Assembly: GCA_003263845.1 (NCBI GenBank)
Contig: JYJN01000138.1
Span: 57,378 to 121,377, forward strand
Reading direction: 5' to 3'
DNA: 64,000 nucleotides
Source: Vibrio aestivus
GTDB taxonomy: Bacteria > Pseudomonadota > Gammaproteobacteria > Enterobacterales > Vibrionaceae
Numbering within the stretch: the first letter of the stretch is position 1; each line of letters begins with the position of its first letter. A program made the translations under genes and the position numbers. Positions 9,065 to 19,750 of the stretch are shown here, piece by piece. The notes beneath the pieces were generated by a model. The model ran no database searches. It saw nothing but the letters and a program-made list of their open reading frames with translations, and was not told the origin of the DNA.

Positions 9065-10477
9065 CTAAAGAGAAAGAAACTCTTTTACCTGTTGAAGAAC
9101 ACGTTCCGCAGTGTCTTTGTCTTGCATCTCTGCAAAGATACGAAGTAGCGGCTCAGTGCCAGAGAATCGAGCAATAACCCAACCTCCGTTCTTGAAGTAC
9201 ACTTTCGCTCCATCTTCGTAACTGACTTTTTCGATTTCAAATTCGAAATCTGGAAGTTGTTTCTCGACGTAGATCTTGTCGTATAGCGCCTGCTTCTGGC
9301 TCGCTTTAAATGTGCAGTCACCTTCCGCTGTATAGGCATAACCATACTTAGAGTAAATCTCTTCGAGTAGTTCAGATAGCTTTTTACCCGTTACCGAGAT
9401 CATCTCTACTAATAGGCTAGAGGCGAACACGCCATCTTTACCCTTGATATGGCCACGGATAGTTAGACCACCCGAGCTTTCACCGCCAATAAGCGAATCA
9501 TCTGCTTCCATTTGAGAACTGATGTGCTTAAAGCCAACAGGAACTTCAAAGCTCTGCTCACCATGATCGGCTGCGATCTTGTCGAGAATATGTGTGGTTG
9601 CGATGTTGCGTACCACTGAACCTTTCCAGCCTTTGTATTCCAGTAGATAGTAGTAAAGAAGAATCAGCACTTCATTCGGGTGAATAAAGTCGCCTTTTTC
9701 ATCAATAATACCAAGACGGTCAGCGTCACCATCGGTGCCGATACCAATATCGTAGCCTTCGGCTGCAACTAGGTGCTTCAAACGGTAGAGGGTTGCCGCA
9801 CTCGGTGATGGCATCAAACCACCAAAGTCAGGGTTTTTGCCGTCGTTGATCACGTCCACGTCACAGCGGCCATTGATCAATACGGTTTGTAGCGCGTTTT
9901 TCGCTACACCAAACATTGGATCGATCAGAACGCGAAGGTTGGCTTGTTTGATCGCTTCAATGTCGATGAAGTCGATGATCGAATCAACAAACTCATTCAT
10001 CGGGTTGATCACGTCGATCAACTTGTCTTCAACCGCTTGTTCAAACTCAACGCTGGTCACTTGATCTTGAGTGAGAGTGGAGACTTGAGATTCAATCTTT
10101 TCAGTGATGATCTCGTCAGCATCACGACCACCTTCGATAAACACCTTGATACCGTTGTAATCGGCAGGGTTGTGAGAAGCGGTGATACACGCTGAATATG
10201 CACAGCCCATCTCTTTTGCCTTAAACATGACTATTGGAGTTGGAACAAATTTATCGATGAAGCTTACAGTGATGTTATTGCCAGCAAGTACTTCGGCAAA
10301 CCAACGGCCTGCTTTATCTGATAGAAAACGGCGGTCATAGCCAACGATAAAGCCTTTTTCAGCGACATTCTCTGTATTAATAATGTTTGAAATGGCTTGC
10401 GCTACTAAACGAACATTGTCTTTGGTGAACTCTTCACCAATGAATGCGCGCCAGCCACCTGTACCAAATTTAATCAT
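9065..10477 (-). CDS. phosphohexomutase of the chitin operon (GlcNAc-1-P to GlcNAc-6-P)
   Basis: Alpha-D-phosphohexomutase of 470 residues. Family motifs in order: the phosphoserine loop TASHNPADYNG (about 98–108), the metal loop DGDADR (about 245), the sugar-binding loop GGESSGG (about 325), and the phosphate-binding [10 protein letters not shown] near the C-terminus. As the last gene of the chitobiose operon it most likely isomerises the GlcNAc-1-phosphate released by chitobiose phosphorylase to GlcNAc-6-phosphate, the role proposed for the V. cholerae orthologue (VC0611, from memory). It is distinct from glmM at 48.4 kb. A start with AAGGA upstream and a strong terminator downstream mark the operon end. 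Confidence 0.9.
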   Translation of the reverse strand: MIKFGTGGWRAFIGEEFTKDNVRLVAQAISNIINTENVAEKGFIVGYDRRFLSDKAGRWFAEVLAGNNITVSFIDKFVPTPIVMFKAKEMGCAYSACITASHNPADYNGIKVFIEGGRDADEIITEKIESQVSTLTQDQVTSVEFEQAVEDKLIDVINPMNEFVDSIIDFIDIEAIKQANLRVLIDPMFGVAKNALQTVLINGRCDVDVINDGKNPDFGGLMPSPSAATLYRLKHLVAAEGYDIGIGTDGDADRLGIIDEKGDFIHPNEVLILLYYYLLEYKGWKGSVVRNIATTHILDKIAADHGEQSFEVPVGFKHISSQMEADDSLIGGESSGGLTIRGHIKGKDGVFASSLLVEMISVTGKKLSELLEEIYSKYGYAYTAEGDCTFKASQKQALYDKIYVEKQLPDFEFEIEKVSYEDGAKVYFKNGGWVIARFSGTEPLLRIFAEMQDKDTAERVLQQVKEFLSL

Positions 10478-10612
10478 TCTTTAATCCTTTTAAGTTCACC
10501 TTATACCTAGCCCTTTGTTATACCCTAGGGCCTTTCTATGCCTATTTGATGACATTGAAATGGCAGTTATGAAGGTGAGTAAAGTAGGGCGCTAATTTAG
10601 CGCCCCATTTGA

Positions 10613-13018
10613 TTAACCAAGTACAACAACGATTTCGTTGACACTGCCTTCAGCTTGTACTGGAACTGCGCCTTCAACCGCTTGGCCGTTCACTGTAATA
10701 GACTTAACGCCTTTGCTTACAGAGCTTGGGTTTTCAACTTTGATGTTGTAAGTCGCACCGCGCCATTGACGAGTTACCTCGAAACCAGGCCATGAAGTTG
10801 GGATACATGGGTCGATTGTTAGACCATCGAAACCAGTACGAACACCAAGAATGAAGTTAGTGACGGCAAAGTAAGCCCAGCCTGACGTACCTGTCAGCCA
10901 TGGGTGGTTTGCACGGCCGTGATCTTGGTGGTCGCGACCCATAATGAACTGTACGTATGAGTATGGTTCAGCGACACGCTTATCGATGATGTCGTTTTGG
11001 TTGTATGGGTTTAGTGCATCGTAGAACTTCATTGCACGGTCACCACGGCCAAGCTTCGCTTCTGCTACCCATGCCCATGGGTTCGGGTGCGAGAAGATTG
11101 CACCGTTTTCTTTAACGCCTTGGTATACACGCGTTACGAAGCCAATGTCATCGTTAGGTGTTGCGAACGATGGTGCATTTAGGTGCAAGCCGTACTCAGA
11201 GAATAGGTTCTCGTCAACCGCGTCCATCGCTTTCTCACCGCGCTCTTGAGAAACTGCGCCAGATAGAACAGCAAGTGTATTTGACTCTAGGTGGATACGA
11301 CCTTCAGTTTGTTGTGCAGTACCGATCTTGTCACCGTCTTTTGTTAGACCACGGATGTACCAGCCACCCTCGTCATCCCAAAGGTGAGTTTCACATGCTT
11401 GGCGAACGCCTTCAGCCATAGTGGTGTACTTATCAACGTCGGCTTGGTCACTACGGTATTTAGCTAGGTCGATAAACTCTTGAAGTGCCCAGAAGTGAAG
11501 GAATGAAACCATGGAAGATTCACCGCCACCAAGGTTTAGACAGTCGTTCCAGTCGGCACGTAGACCTTTACAGATACCTGTTTGACCTACGTATTCAGCT
11601 GAGAAGTCTAGAGCGGCTTTCATGTGCTCGTAAACTGTCGCTTCACCACCGTCTGCGTATGGAATGACTTCATCAAAGAACTCAGTTTCACCGGTTTCCA
11701 TCACGTATTTACAGATGGTAGGCACGATCCATAGATGGTCATCTGAACATGTGTCTTCGATACCGTGGATCTTGTCATCATCAGATGGTGTTGGAACAAC
11801 TGTTGGTGACTTAGATGGTTCAACGTCTGCTTTCTCTGGATCGAACCAATCAGGATCGAATAGGTGTAGACCGTAACCTGCTTTAACCTGACCGCGAAGG
11901 AGATCAACGATACGTTTGCGAGTCATGGCTGGGTTAGCGTGTGGCACTGAGATTGCGTCTTGAGCTGTGTCACGGTAACCAAGACCGGTACGGCCACCCA
12001 CTTCGATGAAGGATGCAAAACGAGACCAAACGACACATGTTTCTGCTTGGTACAGTGTCCAAGCGTTGATCATAGTGTCTAGACCTTCGTTTGGAGATTT
12101 AACTTGGAACTTGTCACAACGCTCGTCCCAGTGAGCTTTGATGCCTGCAAATGCTGCATCTACGTTGGCAAGATCTTGGTATTTTTCACGCAGACGAGCA
12201 CCGTTACCTTTACCGATACCTAGCACGTATGCGAAACGTACTTCTTCACCTGGCTGGATGACAAATTGCTTGTGCAGTGAACCACAGTGGTTGTAACAAG
12301 TTTGAGCAGAGTTGGTACACTTACCTTGTTCAACAGCAATTGGGTTTGCTTCATCACGGTATAGGCCAAGGAAGCTATCACGTTGACCGTCATATGAATC
12401 TGGGTCGAATGTTGAAGCTAGGTAGTAGAAACCTTCGAAATCGTTAGTGTTGTAGTAGAGATCGTACTCAATCACACCATCTTTGTATTCAGTACCAGCA
12501 GAGTACAGAGACATCTGATGGTTTTGATTGTCTGATGCGATGTGGCTGAATGAGAACTCTACAAAAGAAAATGCGCTGATAGTACGTGGCTTATCCGACG
12601 TGTTCTTGATCACTACATCCCAGACTTCTGCATCTTCGCCTTTAGGAACGAAAAGCGTCTTCTCTGCAGTTATGCCGTTGTATTCACACTTGAACTTCGA
12701 GTAAGACAAACCATGACGAACTTCGTAGCTTGCTTCGTCTAGGCTTTTCGCTACTGGCTGCCATGAGATTGACCAGTAATCACCTGTTTCATCGTCACGC
12801 AGGTAAACGTAGTGCCCTGGGCGATCAAATGTAGCGTTTGGTCTGAATTTAGTAACGCGGTTGTACTCCGGTGAGTTGTAAAACGAGTAACCACCTGCGT
12901 TATGAGAGATAACAGTACAGAATTTTTCCGTGCCTAAGTAGTTAGTCCATGGCGCTGGAACATCTGGTCGAGTGATGACGTATTCACGATTGTCGTTATC
13001 GAAATAGCCGTATTTCAT
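10613..13018 (-). CDS. chbP: N,N'-diacetylchitobiose phosphorylase (GH94)
   Basis: Cytoplasmic GH94 phosphorylase of 801 residues that splits (GlcNAc)2 with phosphate into GlcNAc-1-phosphate and GlcNAc, saving ATP. It is nearly colinear with the characterised V. proteolyticus enzyme. It has the N-terminal beta-sandwich (MKYGYFDNDNREYVITRPD start), the (alpha/alpha)6 barrel, and the general acid Asp in GLRADWNDCLNLGG (about residue 490). The phosphate-site region includes HQDHGRANHPWLTGTSGW. The ATG at 13018 is chosen because AAGGAA precedes it at six bases; an in-frame start nine residues earlier lacks a ribosome site. Neighbours supply a mutase for GlcNAc-1-P and a hexosaminidase for the same disaccharide pool. 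Confidence 0.96.
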   Translation of the reverse strand: MKYGYFDNDNREYVITRPDVPAPWTNYLGTEKFCTVISHNAGGYSFYNSPEYNRVTKFRPNATFDRPGHYVYLRDDETGDYWSISWQPVAKSLDEASYEVRHGLSYSKFKCEYNGITAEKTLFVPKGEDAEVWDVVIKNTSDKPRTISAFSFVEFSFSHIASDNQNHQMSLYSAGTEYKDGVIEYDLYYNTNDFEGFYYLASTFDPDSYDGQRDSFLGLYRDEANPIAVEQGKCTNSAQTCYNHCGSLHKQFVIQPGEEVRFAYVLGIGKGNGARLREKYQDLANVDAAFAGIKAHWDERCDKFQVKSPNEGLDTMINAWTLYQAETCVVWSRFASFIEVGGRTGLGYRDTAQDAISVPHANPAMTRKRIVDLLRGQVKAGYGLHLFDPDWFDPEKADVEPSKSPTVVPTPSDDDKIHGIEDTCSDDHLWIVPTICKYVMETGETEFFDEVIPYADGGEATVYEHMKAALDFSAEYVGQTGICKGLRADWNDCLNLGGGESSMVSFLHFWALQEFIDLAKYRSDQADVDKYTTMAEGVRQACETHLWDDEGGWYIRGLTKDGDKIGTAQQTEGRIHLESNTLAVLSGAVSQERGEKAMDAVDENLFSEYGLHLNAPSFATPNDDIGFVTRVYQGVKENGAIFSHPNPWAWVAEAKLGRGDRAMKFYDALNPYNQNDIIDKRVAEPYSYVQFIMGRDHQDHGRANHPWLTGTSGWAYFAVTNFILGVRTGFDGLTIDPCIPTSWPGFEVTRQWRGATYNIKVENPSSVSKGVKSITVNGQAVEGAVPVQAEGSVNEIVVVLG

Positions 13019-13120
13019 TGTCATTTCCTTTTTAATAAGCTGCAAGTAACGCAGCTAAAACTCATGCTAGTGAAAACTGCCAAGCCAAATTGATGTAGGG
13101 TTAGGCTTGAACAAATTGGT

Positions 13121-15033
13121 TTATTTCCACGGGTTTCGGTAGTTAACTTGCTGAATATCCAGCAGAGGTAAGTGACCTTTTAACCGTGTTAAGTAATCAT
13201 CCCAGTCTCGTGCAGATTTGTGAGTCCAACACGCCTCGGCTAGTGCACTTAAGCGTGGGAAGACCATGTAATCCATACGATCTTGGTTGGTAACAATTTC
13301 GCACCATAATGCACACTGGATGCCTAAGATACGCTTGCGAATTGGATCATTGTCTGGAACTTCAGCCAGCGGCTCATATCGGTAAGCTTGTTCTAGAGGA
13401 ATCACATTCGCCCAATCGACGCCTGGTTCTTCTGGTGAGTAATCTTGTGCCATATCGAGATAAGTCATTTGACCTGGCTGCAAGATAACGTCGAAGCCCT
13501 GCTTGGCGCAGTTTAGAGCCGCTTCTTCACTCAACCATGAGTAAATCACAGTATCTTTACTCACTTTGTTGCCGTGCTGAGCTTCTTCCCAGCCAACCAT
13601 ACGTTTACCTAGGGAACGAAGCTTCTGCTCTGCGTAGCGAAGTAGGTGACCTTGGAGCTCTTTAATATCTTGGTAGCCGTGTTCAACCATCAATTTATGG
13701 CATTTTGGACTATCGACCACACACCATCTGGCACTTCGTCTGCGCCAATGTGCACCCATTTCGCAGGGAAGAGTTCTGCAACTTCAGTAAGCACTTTGTC
13801 GAGGAACTCGTATGTCCCCTCAATTGCTGGTGATAACACGTTGTCTGTGTAGTTCTGAACACTGCGATAAGCCGATTTGTCTTCAGGGTCAATCAGCATC
13901 TCAGGAAGTGCTTGAATAGCCGCACGACAGTGGCCTGGAACGTCGATCTCAGGAATGATGGTAATACCACGCTCGAGAGCGTATTCGATAACCTGTTTGA
14001 TCTCTTCTTGCGTATAGAAGCCGCCATGTGTGTCAATAAGGGTGCTGAATTGTGGCTCAAGAGCATGGTCGCTACCACGCCAACCACCAATCTCAGTTAA
14101 CTGAGGCAAAGATTTGATTTCAATTCGCCAGCCTTCATCATCGGTTAAATGCCAATGGAAGGTGTTAAATTTGTAATGCGCTAAATGATTAATTAGACGT
14201 TTAACGCGCTCGACCGGATGGAAGTGACGTGAACAGTCCAGCATCATGCCGCGGTATTTGAAGCGAGGTTCGTCGCGAATATCAATATAGGGAACGGTGA
14301 GGTCGTTAGTACCGTCAATCGGCTTTACGATTTGCAGTAAAGTGGCACTTGCGTGGACAAAACCCAGAGAAGAGCCGGACTCTAAAGAGATACCCTGAGC
14401 ATTCACAACGAGATGATAGGCCCCTTCGTCTAGGGTAGGATTTGCCTTGAATACAATGTCGCTCTTACCAATTGAGTTTGCTTTGAAACCAAACAGACCG
14501 ATCAATTCACCGTCTAACCATTTCGCCGCTTTTTCAGCAATTTCAGAGTGGATGGTGATTTGGCTAGTGGACGTTAGGCAATAAGTCCCTTCCGTTTGTT
14601 TAATTGATTTAGGCTTAGGAATGATTGGCAGATCGCTTGCAATCACAGGTTGTACTTCCGCTCTGTTTTTGAGCGGTGAAGCCAACGCGATTGGAGTCAA
14701 TGCAATTTGATGTCGTTGCGTAGGATCGCCGCAAACAAGCGCCGCATCTTTTAGGCCATCAGTGTAGAAACGAAGCGGTGTCGTTTTGATGCTGAACTCG
14801 CAATAGAAGTGATGGTTTGCCTTCAATACGTCTAGTTCAGGTTTGAGTAAACAGTAGCTACCAATCTGAGTTAACTCGCCATGAGTAATGCTGTCTGGTT
14901 GGATGAAAAGATCCATCAGAAATTCAAGAGACCAGTCAGTGATGTCTTGGTCGCTCAGGTTGTGCAAAGTAAGTCCAAACCGGCAGAATTGTTTTTGCTC
15001 GGAGAGGACGGCTAAATCAATACGGTAGTTCAT
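13121..15033 (-). CDS. beta-N-acetylhexosaminidase, GH20 (one frameshift)
   Basis: Exo-acting beta-N-acetylglucosaminidase that removes GlcNAc from chitin oligomers. It has an N-terminal beta-sandwich domain (1–140), a GH20b domain (about 150–260), then the TIM barrel with DCSRHFHP, FHWHLTDDEGWR and the catalytic Asp-Glu pair in HIGADEVPDG. No signal peptide is visible, so it is cytoplasmic, consistent with the operon's intracellular breakdown. The frame breaks near 13715 just after the active-site pair. Adding one base restores …GVWSDSPKCHKLM… and a protein of about 637 residues ending at 13121. The C-terminal half has the expected barrel features (YSWLSEEAALNCAKQGFDVI). A single missing base from sequencing is the simplest explanation. 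Confidence 0.9.
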
Positions 15034-15045
15034 AATGGTCTCTCC

Positions 15046-15920
15046 CTAATACAGATTATGTTCTGGTTTGCCAGCAAACATGATGGCACCTTCAATAGCA
15101 TCGAATTGTGGTTCAACGATCCAGCTTTGAACTGGAGGCGATAACCATGCTTTGATTCGCTCTGCGATGCTTCCCATTAAACAAATACGAGTGGCCCCTT
15201 TGCGATTTAGCGCGATAAGAAACATTTCAATGTCATTAGCCGTTTGCTTTAACATTTCCATCGCTAGGCTGTCTCCTAGGTTGGCATACTCGAAAATTGC
15301 TGGAGAGAATTGACCATAATCTTTAGGTATGGCTGTTTTTGACCAGTCAACAATTGCGTCAACATTGTTGTCAAAGTGGTTTAGTACATGTTGTGCAAGC
15401 TCCGTTTTCGGCACGATGCCATCAACGGATAAGAGAACTTGCTGAATCAGGCGCAGCCCCATAACGGCACCGCCACCTTGGTCTGAAATCGGAAACTCAC
15501 GCCCACCGACGACAAACTGCTCGGATCCTTGAATGTAAATACCGCAAGACCCAGTACCACCAATCATGATCGCGCCATCTTCACCATTATGGCTCCAATA
15601 CATGCGCCGTAAGCGTCGGTGTTAAGGGTGACACTTGCGAACGGGTGTTCCAACTCCATGAACTTAACCCAAGCATTTTTTTGCTCCGCGCCAGCCAGCG
15701 CAAGACCTAAATGCATTTGACTAAAATGGGATGTTGTTAGCCCACCTTGTGCTGCTGCAATCGTAATAGCTTCAGTGATAGAAGCCATTGCTACCTCTAC
15801 ACCTAACAAAATATTGGCACTACCACTTTTCCCTTCGCCGACAAGAAGACCTTGTTCATCACGAATTCGTGCACGGCAAGAAGTGCCGCCGCCATCAATT
15901 CCTACGTAGTAAGTTGCCAT
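15046..15920 (-). CDS. gspK: glucosamine kinase GspK (one frameshift)
   Basis: ASKHA-fold sugar kinase of about 291 residues. The V. cholerae orthologue (VC0614) is reported as a glucosamine-specific ATP kinase. The phosphate 1 loop is GIDGGGTSCRA (about 8–18), phosphate 2 is MIGGTGSCG, and GGREFPISDQGGGA is the family signature after it. The frame breaks near 15592; adding one base restores DAYGACIGAHNGEDGAIMIGG. The ATG shares a base with the stop of the upstream GH9 gene (TAATG), so the two are translationally coupled. This fits a pathway in which GH9 releases GlcN and GspK phosphorylates it. The break is probably a sequencing error. Confidence 0.9.
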
Positions 15921-17638
15921 TAGTTTTGCTCCTGAGAAAGATGCTTGAACTGCTTTATCACAGCAAATAGGAACCAAGCTCCGTGAGGGATCCACTGCTC
16001 ACCCCAACGCCAGTTTTGTAGCATGTCATCTTTCTGGCCTTCTGGATTGAATGCGATGTCTAACTCGTCGTCAAAGCCGGCTGTAATCCCGTTACAAACA
16101 CCACCTTTGGCATTGTAAAAACCAAGTTGTGGAAGGTAGTCAGGGTTGTTGTGACCATGCCCGTCGAGCATGCACATATCGTATGGGTTTAAACCCACAA
16201 TCCAGTTAAGTGCATTTTGCGCGTAAGCAGTAAGCTGATTGTTTAGGTCTTTATCGGAGATTACTGGCATGACGGTATATGCCATTGCTGCCAGCGATGC
16301 TAAACGAGCATTCTCACCTTGCCACCAGTATCCACTCTCGTTTTTTTGAGCGACGAAAAACGCATCACGTTTGTCACCATCTACTGACTTGACGTACTGA
16401 CGTGGATAACCAAATGGGTTAGTTACTTTATGAGTGATGTTAAGTTCAAACTGCACGGCACGTTCCACAGTTTGGATAGCTGCATTTTTGAATGTATCGT
16501 CTGTCTCACAATTGATGTACTCAACTAATGCGATGGCAGGAAGACCTGCTTCAGCTGCATGGAAATAAGGACGTGATCCGTCACTATTTGCCGACCAAAA
16601 GTGTTCAAATTCGCTATCAGTAGACTGGCGGCTTGATAGGCGCTCTGCCCAAGTACGTGCTTCGAGTAAGTATTTGCTGTCTTGCGTTGAGCGGTAAAGT
16701 TCGACAGAAGCTAACAGTGCACAGTACTCATCGATAATGTTTTCTTGACCATCATTAAGGTATTTGAGGTTGAACTCTTTTAAGTGGTCATAACCTTTGA
16801 TCGCTTTATCTAGGTAAGTCGCTTGGTCAAAGTCGCCGTGGACATCAAGTCGTGAAGCCGCTGCAAGAGCCGCAATAGATACCCCGCCACCCTGGCGGAA
16901 GCCCGCTTCAAAATCATCGAACTTATGGCCGTCTTGAGTCTCATAAGCACAGATTTCGCGTTGCTCGACATCTTTACTCCATCTGTCGAATACGGTCATG
17001 TAGAAATAACCCTCAGAGTTTTGCATCCGGGTTAAGAAATCAGCACCCACTAACGCCTCTTCCATGAGGCGGGTACGAGAAAACGGAGCAAAATCTGAGT
17101 GGTGTTTTAAATCTTCTAAACCTTTGAGCATATTCCAAGTCACCATTGGGATCTGCTGTGGATTTAGGTAGTTGGCGTAAGAAAGGTGACTTAAGTACTT
17201 ACTTACGTCACCAGAAGCATCGTACCAGCCACCACGCACGTCGGCAGTAGTATTAGTGCCTAGCAGCGGTACTTGCTTATCCTTTTGGTCAAAAATGCCA
17301 GTGCATCGTTGAGACTTGAAGTAATGCAATAGATCGGAAAACGTCTTATCCATAAGGATGTTGCTACCGATCTCGAAAGTATCTGATTTGATGTTATCGA
17401 AACGAAGATAATATTTTCCGCAAAGATTCACTTGGCTAAAGTCGATGCTGTAAAAGTAGCCTTGATGCCAGTTTGCTACTTTTCCGTGTTTTTCAACATC
17501 AAGAGTAGCGACTGTGTGGTGGCCTTTAGCGCATACAAGCAAAACATTATAAGAGGAAAGGCGAGCTTTGCTCGTCATGATAATGGCTTGTTTTGGGCCT
17601 GTTGCTTCATAACCAATGTGGTTGGTGAGTAGCAGCAT
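15920..17638 (-). CDS. GH9 glycosidase, probable exo-beta-D-glucosaminidase
   Basis: Family GH9 protein of 572 residues with an N-terminal immunoglobulin-like CelD_N domain (about 1–95) and an (alpha/alpha)6 catalytic domain. GGWYDASGDVSKYL carries the GH9 Asp pair, and PHGAWFLFAV ends the barrel. It has no signal peptide, so it is cytoplasmic. Marine Vibrionaceae GH9 enzymes of this type (for example from Photobacterium profundum) are reported as exo-beta-D-glucosaminidases rather than cellulases. Position in the chitobiose operon and coupling to glucosamine kinase support that activity on partly deacetylated oligosaccharides. The ATG at 17638 follows GGAGAG; a longer in-frame reading of 30 residues has no ribosome site. 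The old label 'endoglucanase' should not be carried over. Confidence 0.88.
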   Translation of the reverse strand: MLLLTNHIGYEATGPKQAIIMTSKARLSSYNVLLVCAKGHHTVATLDVEKHGKVANWHQGYFYSIDFSQVNLCGKYYLRFDNIKSDTFEIGSNILMDKTFSDLLHYFKSQRCTGIFDQKDKQVPLLGTNTTADVRGGWYDASGDVSKYLSHLSYANYLNPQQIPMVTWNMLKGLEDLKHHSDFAPFSRTRLMEEALVGADFLTRMQNSEGYFYMTVFDRWSKDVEQREICAYETQDGHKFDDFEAGFRQGGGVSIAALAAASRLDVHGDFDQATYLDKAIKGYDHLKEFNLKYLNDGQENIIDEYCALLASVELYRSTQDSKYLLEARTWAERLSSRQSTDSEFEHFWSANSDGSRPYFHAAEAGLPAIALVEYINCETDDTFKNAAIQTVERAVQFELNITHKVTNPFGYPRQYVKSVDGDKRDAFFVAQKNESGYWWQGENARLASLAAMAYTVMPVISDKDLNNQLTAYAQNALNWIVGLNPYDMCMLDGHGHNNPDYLPQLGFYNAKGGVCNGITAGFDDELDIAFNPEGQKDDMLQNWRWGEQWIPHGAWFLFAVIKQFKHLSQEQN

Positions 17639-17728
17639 TGAATCTCTCCGGAAAATATTATTGTTATTATTTGGGTCAGTTAAAGCTAAGAGAGGCTCGA
17701 CGGGGTGCCGTCGAGCCTTATTATGCAA

Positions 17729-18721
17729 TTATTCGTATAGGTAACAGCGTACGAAGTGGTTCTCTGATAGCTGAGTAACCCCCGGAAGTTGCTCACGACA
17801 TTGTTCAGTAGCGTGAGTACAACGGCCTGCAAATGGACAACCGACAGATGCTGCGTCCAAAGCGGGATTTCACCTTTGTTGCCTTTCAGCTTCTCGTGAA
17901 TTGACTTGCTTGGATCTGGCACGGCAGAAACAAGAAGCTGAGTGTACGGGTGTTGAGGATCGTGGATGATCTCTTCAGTGTCACCCCATTCAACCATGTG
18001 ACCTACGTACATAACCGCAAGATCTTCAGCGATGTAACGCGCAGTTGCGATATCGTGCGTGATGTAAAGAAGTGACATTTGCTTTTCAAACTTCATTTCT
18101 TCCATCAGGTTAAGAACACCTGCACGAATCGATACATCGAGCATCGAAGTTGGTTCGTCAGCAAGTACAACCTCTGCACCTACCGCAATGTTACGCGCTA
18201 GGTTTACACGTTGACGTTGACCACCAGAAAGCTGATGAGGGAACTTCTCTGCTGTTTCTTTTGGTGGAATCAAACCCACTTGCTCAAGAAGGTCGTAAAC
18301 GCGTTCTTGTAGCTCTTTTCTTATTGCCCGGCGTTACTTTTTTGTGGATGAGTAGCGGACGTGCAATGTGGTGGAAGATGTTGTGCGTTGGGTTAAGAGA
18401 ACCAAACGGGTCTTGCCATACCATCTGCACACCTTCGCGGTAGTGCATCAGGTCTGCACGAGACGTGATATCTTGGATATCACGGCCCTTGTACTCGATC
18501 ACACCTTCGGTTGGTGCATACATCTTGGCGATCATTTTGGCCGTTGTGGATTTACCAGAACCTGATTCACCCACAACGGATAGGCCGCGACCTTTGTACA
18601 TTTTGAAAGACACGTCATTAATTGCGCGCATCTTTGTTTGCTTTAGAGAGTTGCTGTTAAGAGGGAAATCTTTAACGACATTTTTCCCTTCTACGAGTAG
18701 CTCGCCATATTGTTTGCTCAT
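17729..18721 (-). CDS. chitin-oligosaccharide ABC transporter ATPase 2, DppF-type (two frameshifts)
   Basis: Second ATPase of the oligosaccharide importer, oligopeptide-transporter (DppF/OppF) class, about 330 residues. Walker A is GESGSGKST, the Q-loop is MVWQDPFGSLNP, the signature is LSGGQRQRVNLAR, and Walker B is VVLADEPTSMLD. The C-terminal Cys-rich segment GCPFAGRCTHATEQCRE is typical of this class, which can carry a [4Fe-4S] cluster. Two compensating breaks are seen: an extra A in an A-run near 18317 (restoring GNKKELQERVYDLL) and a missing T near 17860 (restoring EIPLLDAASVGCPF). The restored stop is at 17729. Both lie in homopolymers and look like sequencing errors. Confidence 0.88.
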
Positions 18722-18764
18722 AATTGTCTCCAGAAACTTATACTTCTTATTTATTTATCGCTGT

Positions 18765-19748
18765 TTACACTTTTGCTTGAGCAATTGGCTCACCGTAAAG
18801 GTGACAGTTCGATAAACGGTTTGGCTCAATTTGACGTAGCGTTGTTGGAACCTTAGTACATGCTTCATGTACTCGGTCACAACGTGCCTGGAATCGACAA
18901 CCTTGCGGAACTTCTAACAAGTTCAGAGGGTTCCCTGGGATACCAGTTAGTTTCGTCTTAGGGCCAGTTAATGGAGGGAAAGAGCTACCCAGACCTTTCG
19001 TGTAAGGGTGGTATGGTGTAGTCAAAATCTCTTTCGATGGCGCGACTTCGATAAGCTCACCAGAGTACATGATGCCGATACGGTCAGAGAACTCGACCAT
19101 TAGTGACAAGTCATGGGTGATGAACAAAATTGCAAAGCCAAATTCTTCTTTCAGTGCATAGATCTTCTGTAGGATTTCGCGTTGCACAACCACATCAAGT
19201 GCTGTTGTTGGCTCATCCATGATGATCATTTTCGGATTGAGAGCGAGTGCAATCGCGATAACCAAACGCTGACGCATACCACCAGAGAACTGGTGAGGGT
19301 AGTCGTTCAGACGGTTAGGGTGGATATCAACGATTTCCAATAGACCTTCTGCACGGCGTTTTGCTTGCTCACGTGTCATATTGGTATGACGCATGATTAC
19401 ATCACAGAACTGCTCTTCCATTGTAAGTACTGGGTTTAGAGCGTTCATCGCACTTTGGAAAACCATTGACATTTCGCTCCAGCGGAACGCAGTCATGCGA
19501 TCATCGCTGTATTTGAGGATATCTTCACCGTTGAAGATAACCTCACCACCTGTGATAAATGCTGGCGGCTTATGAAGGCGCATTAGCGAGAATGCTACGG
19601 TTGATTTACCACAACCTGATTCACCCGCTAGGCCGAATACTTCACCTGGTGCGATGTCGAAGCTAACGTTGTTACAAGCGCGAACGTCGCCAGCTTCTGT
19701 AATGTAGTCTACGCATAAGTTGCGGATAGAAATTAGTGGTTCAGTCAT
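18765..19748 (-). CDS. chitin-oligosaccharide ABC transporter ATPase 1, DppD-type
   Basis: ATPase of the same importer, 327 residues, oligopeptide-transporter (DppD/OppD) class. Walker A is GESGCGKST (about 42–50), the Q-loop is MVFQSAMNALNP, the signature is FSGGMRQRLVIA, and Walker B is MIIMDEPTTALD. The C-terminus has the oligopeptide/dipeptide extension with GCRFQARCDRVHEAC. Genes for two permeases, a binding protein and a second ATPase adjoin it. It starts two bases after the stop of the upstream permease (TAATCATG), which indicates coupled translation. No breaks are seen. Confidence 0.92.
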   Translation of the reverse strand: MTEPLISIRNLCVDYITEAGDVRACNNVSFDIAPGEVFGLAGESGCGKSTVAFSLMRLHKPPAFITGGEVIFNGEDILKYSDDRMTAFRWSEMSMVFQSAMNALNPVLTMEEQFCDVIMRHTNMTREQAKRRAEGLLEIVDIHPNRLNDYPHQFSGGMRQRLVIAIALALNPKMIIMDEPTTALDVVVQREILQKIYALKEEFGFAILFITHDLSLMVEFSDRIGIMYSGELIEVAPSKEILTTPYHPYTKGLGSSFPPLTGPKTKLTGIPGNPLNLLEVPQGCRFQARCDRVHEACTKVPTTLRQIEPNRLSNCHLYGEPIAQAKV

Positions 19749-19750
19749 GA

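Noticed and set aside
10613..13018. Several open frames of 60–90 codons on the plus strand within chbP
   Set aside because: They are antisense shadows with no ribosome sites or family resemblance; chbP is conserved across the whole region.
15920..17638. Cellulase (endoglucanase) assignment for the GH9 protein
   Set aside because: No signal peptide, and operon context plus characterised marine relatives point to exo-glucosaminidase.
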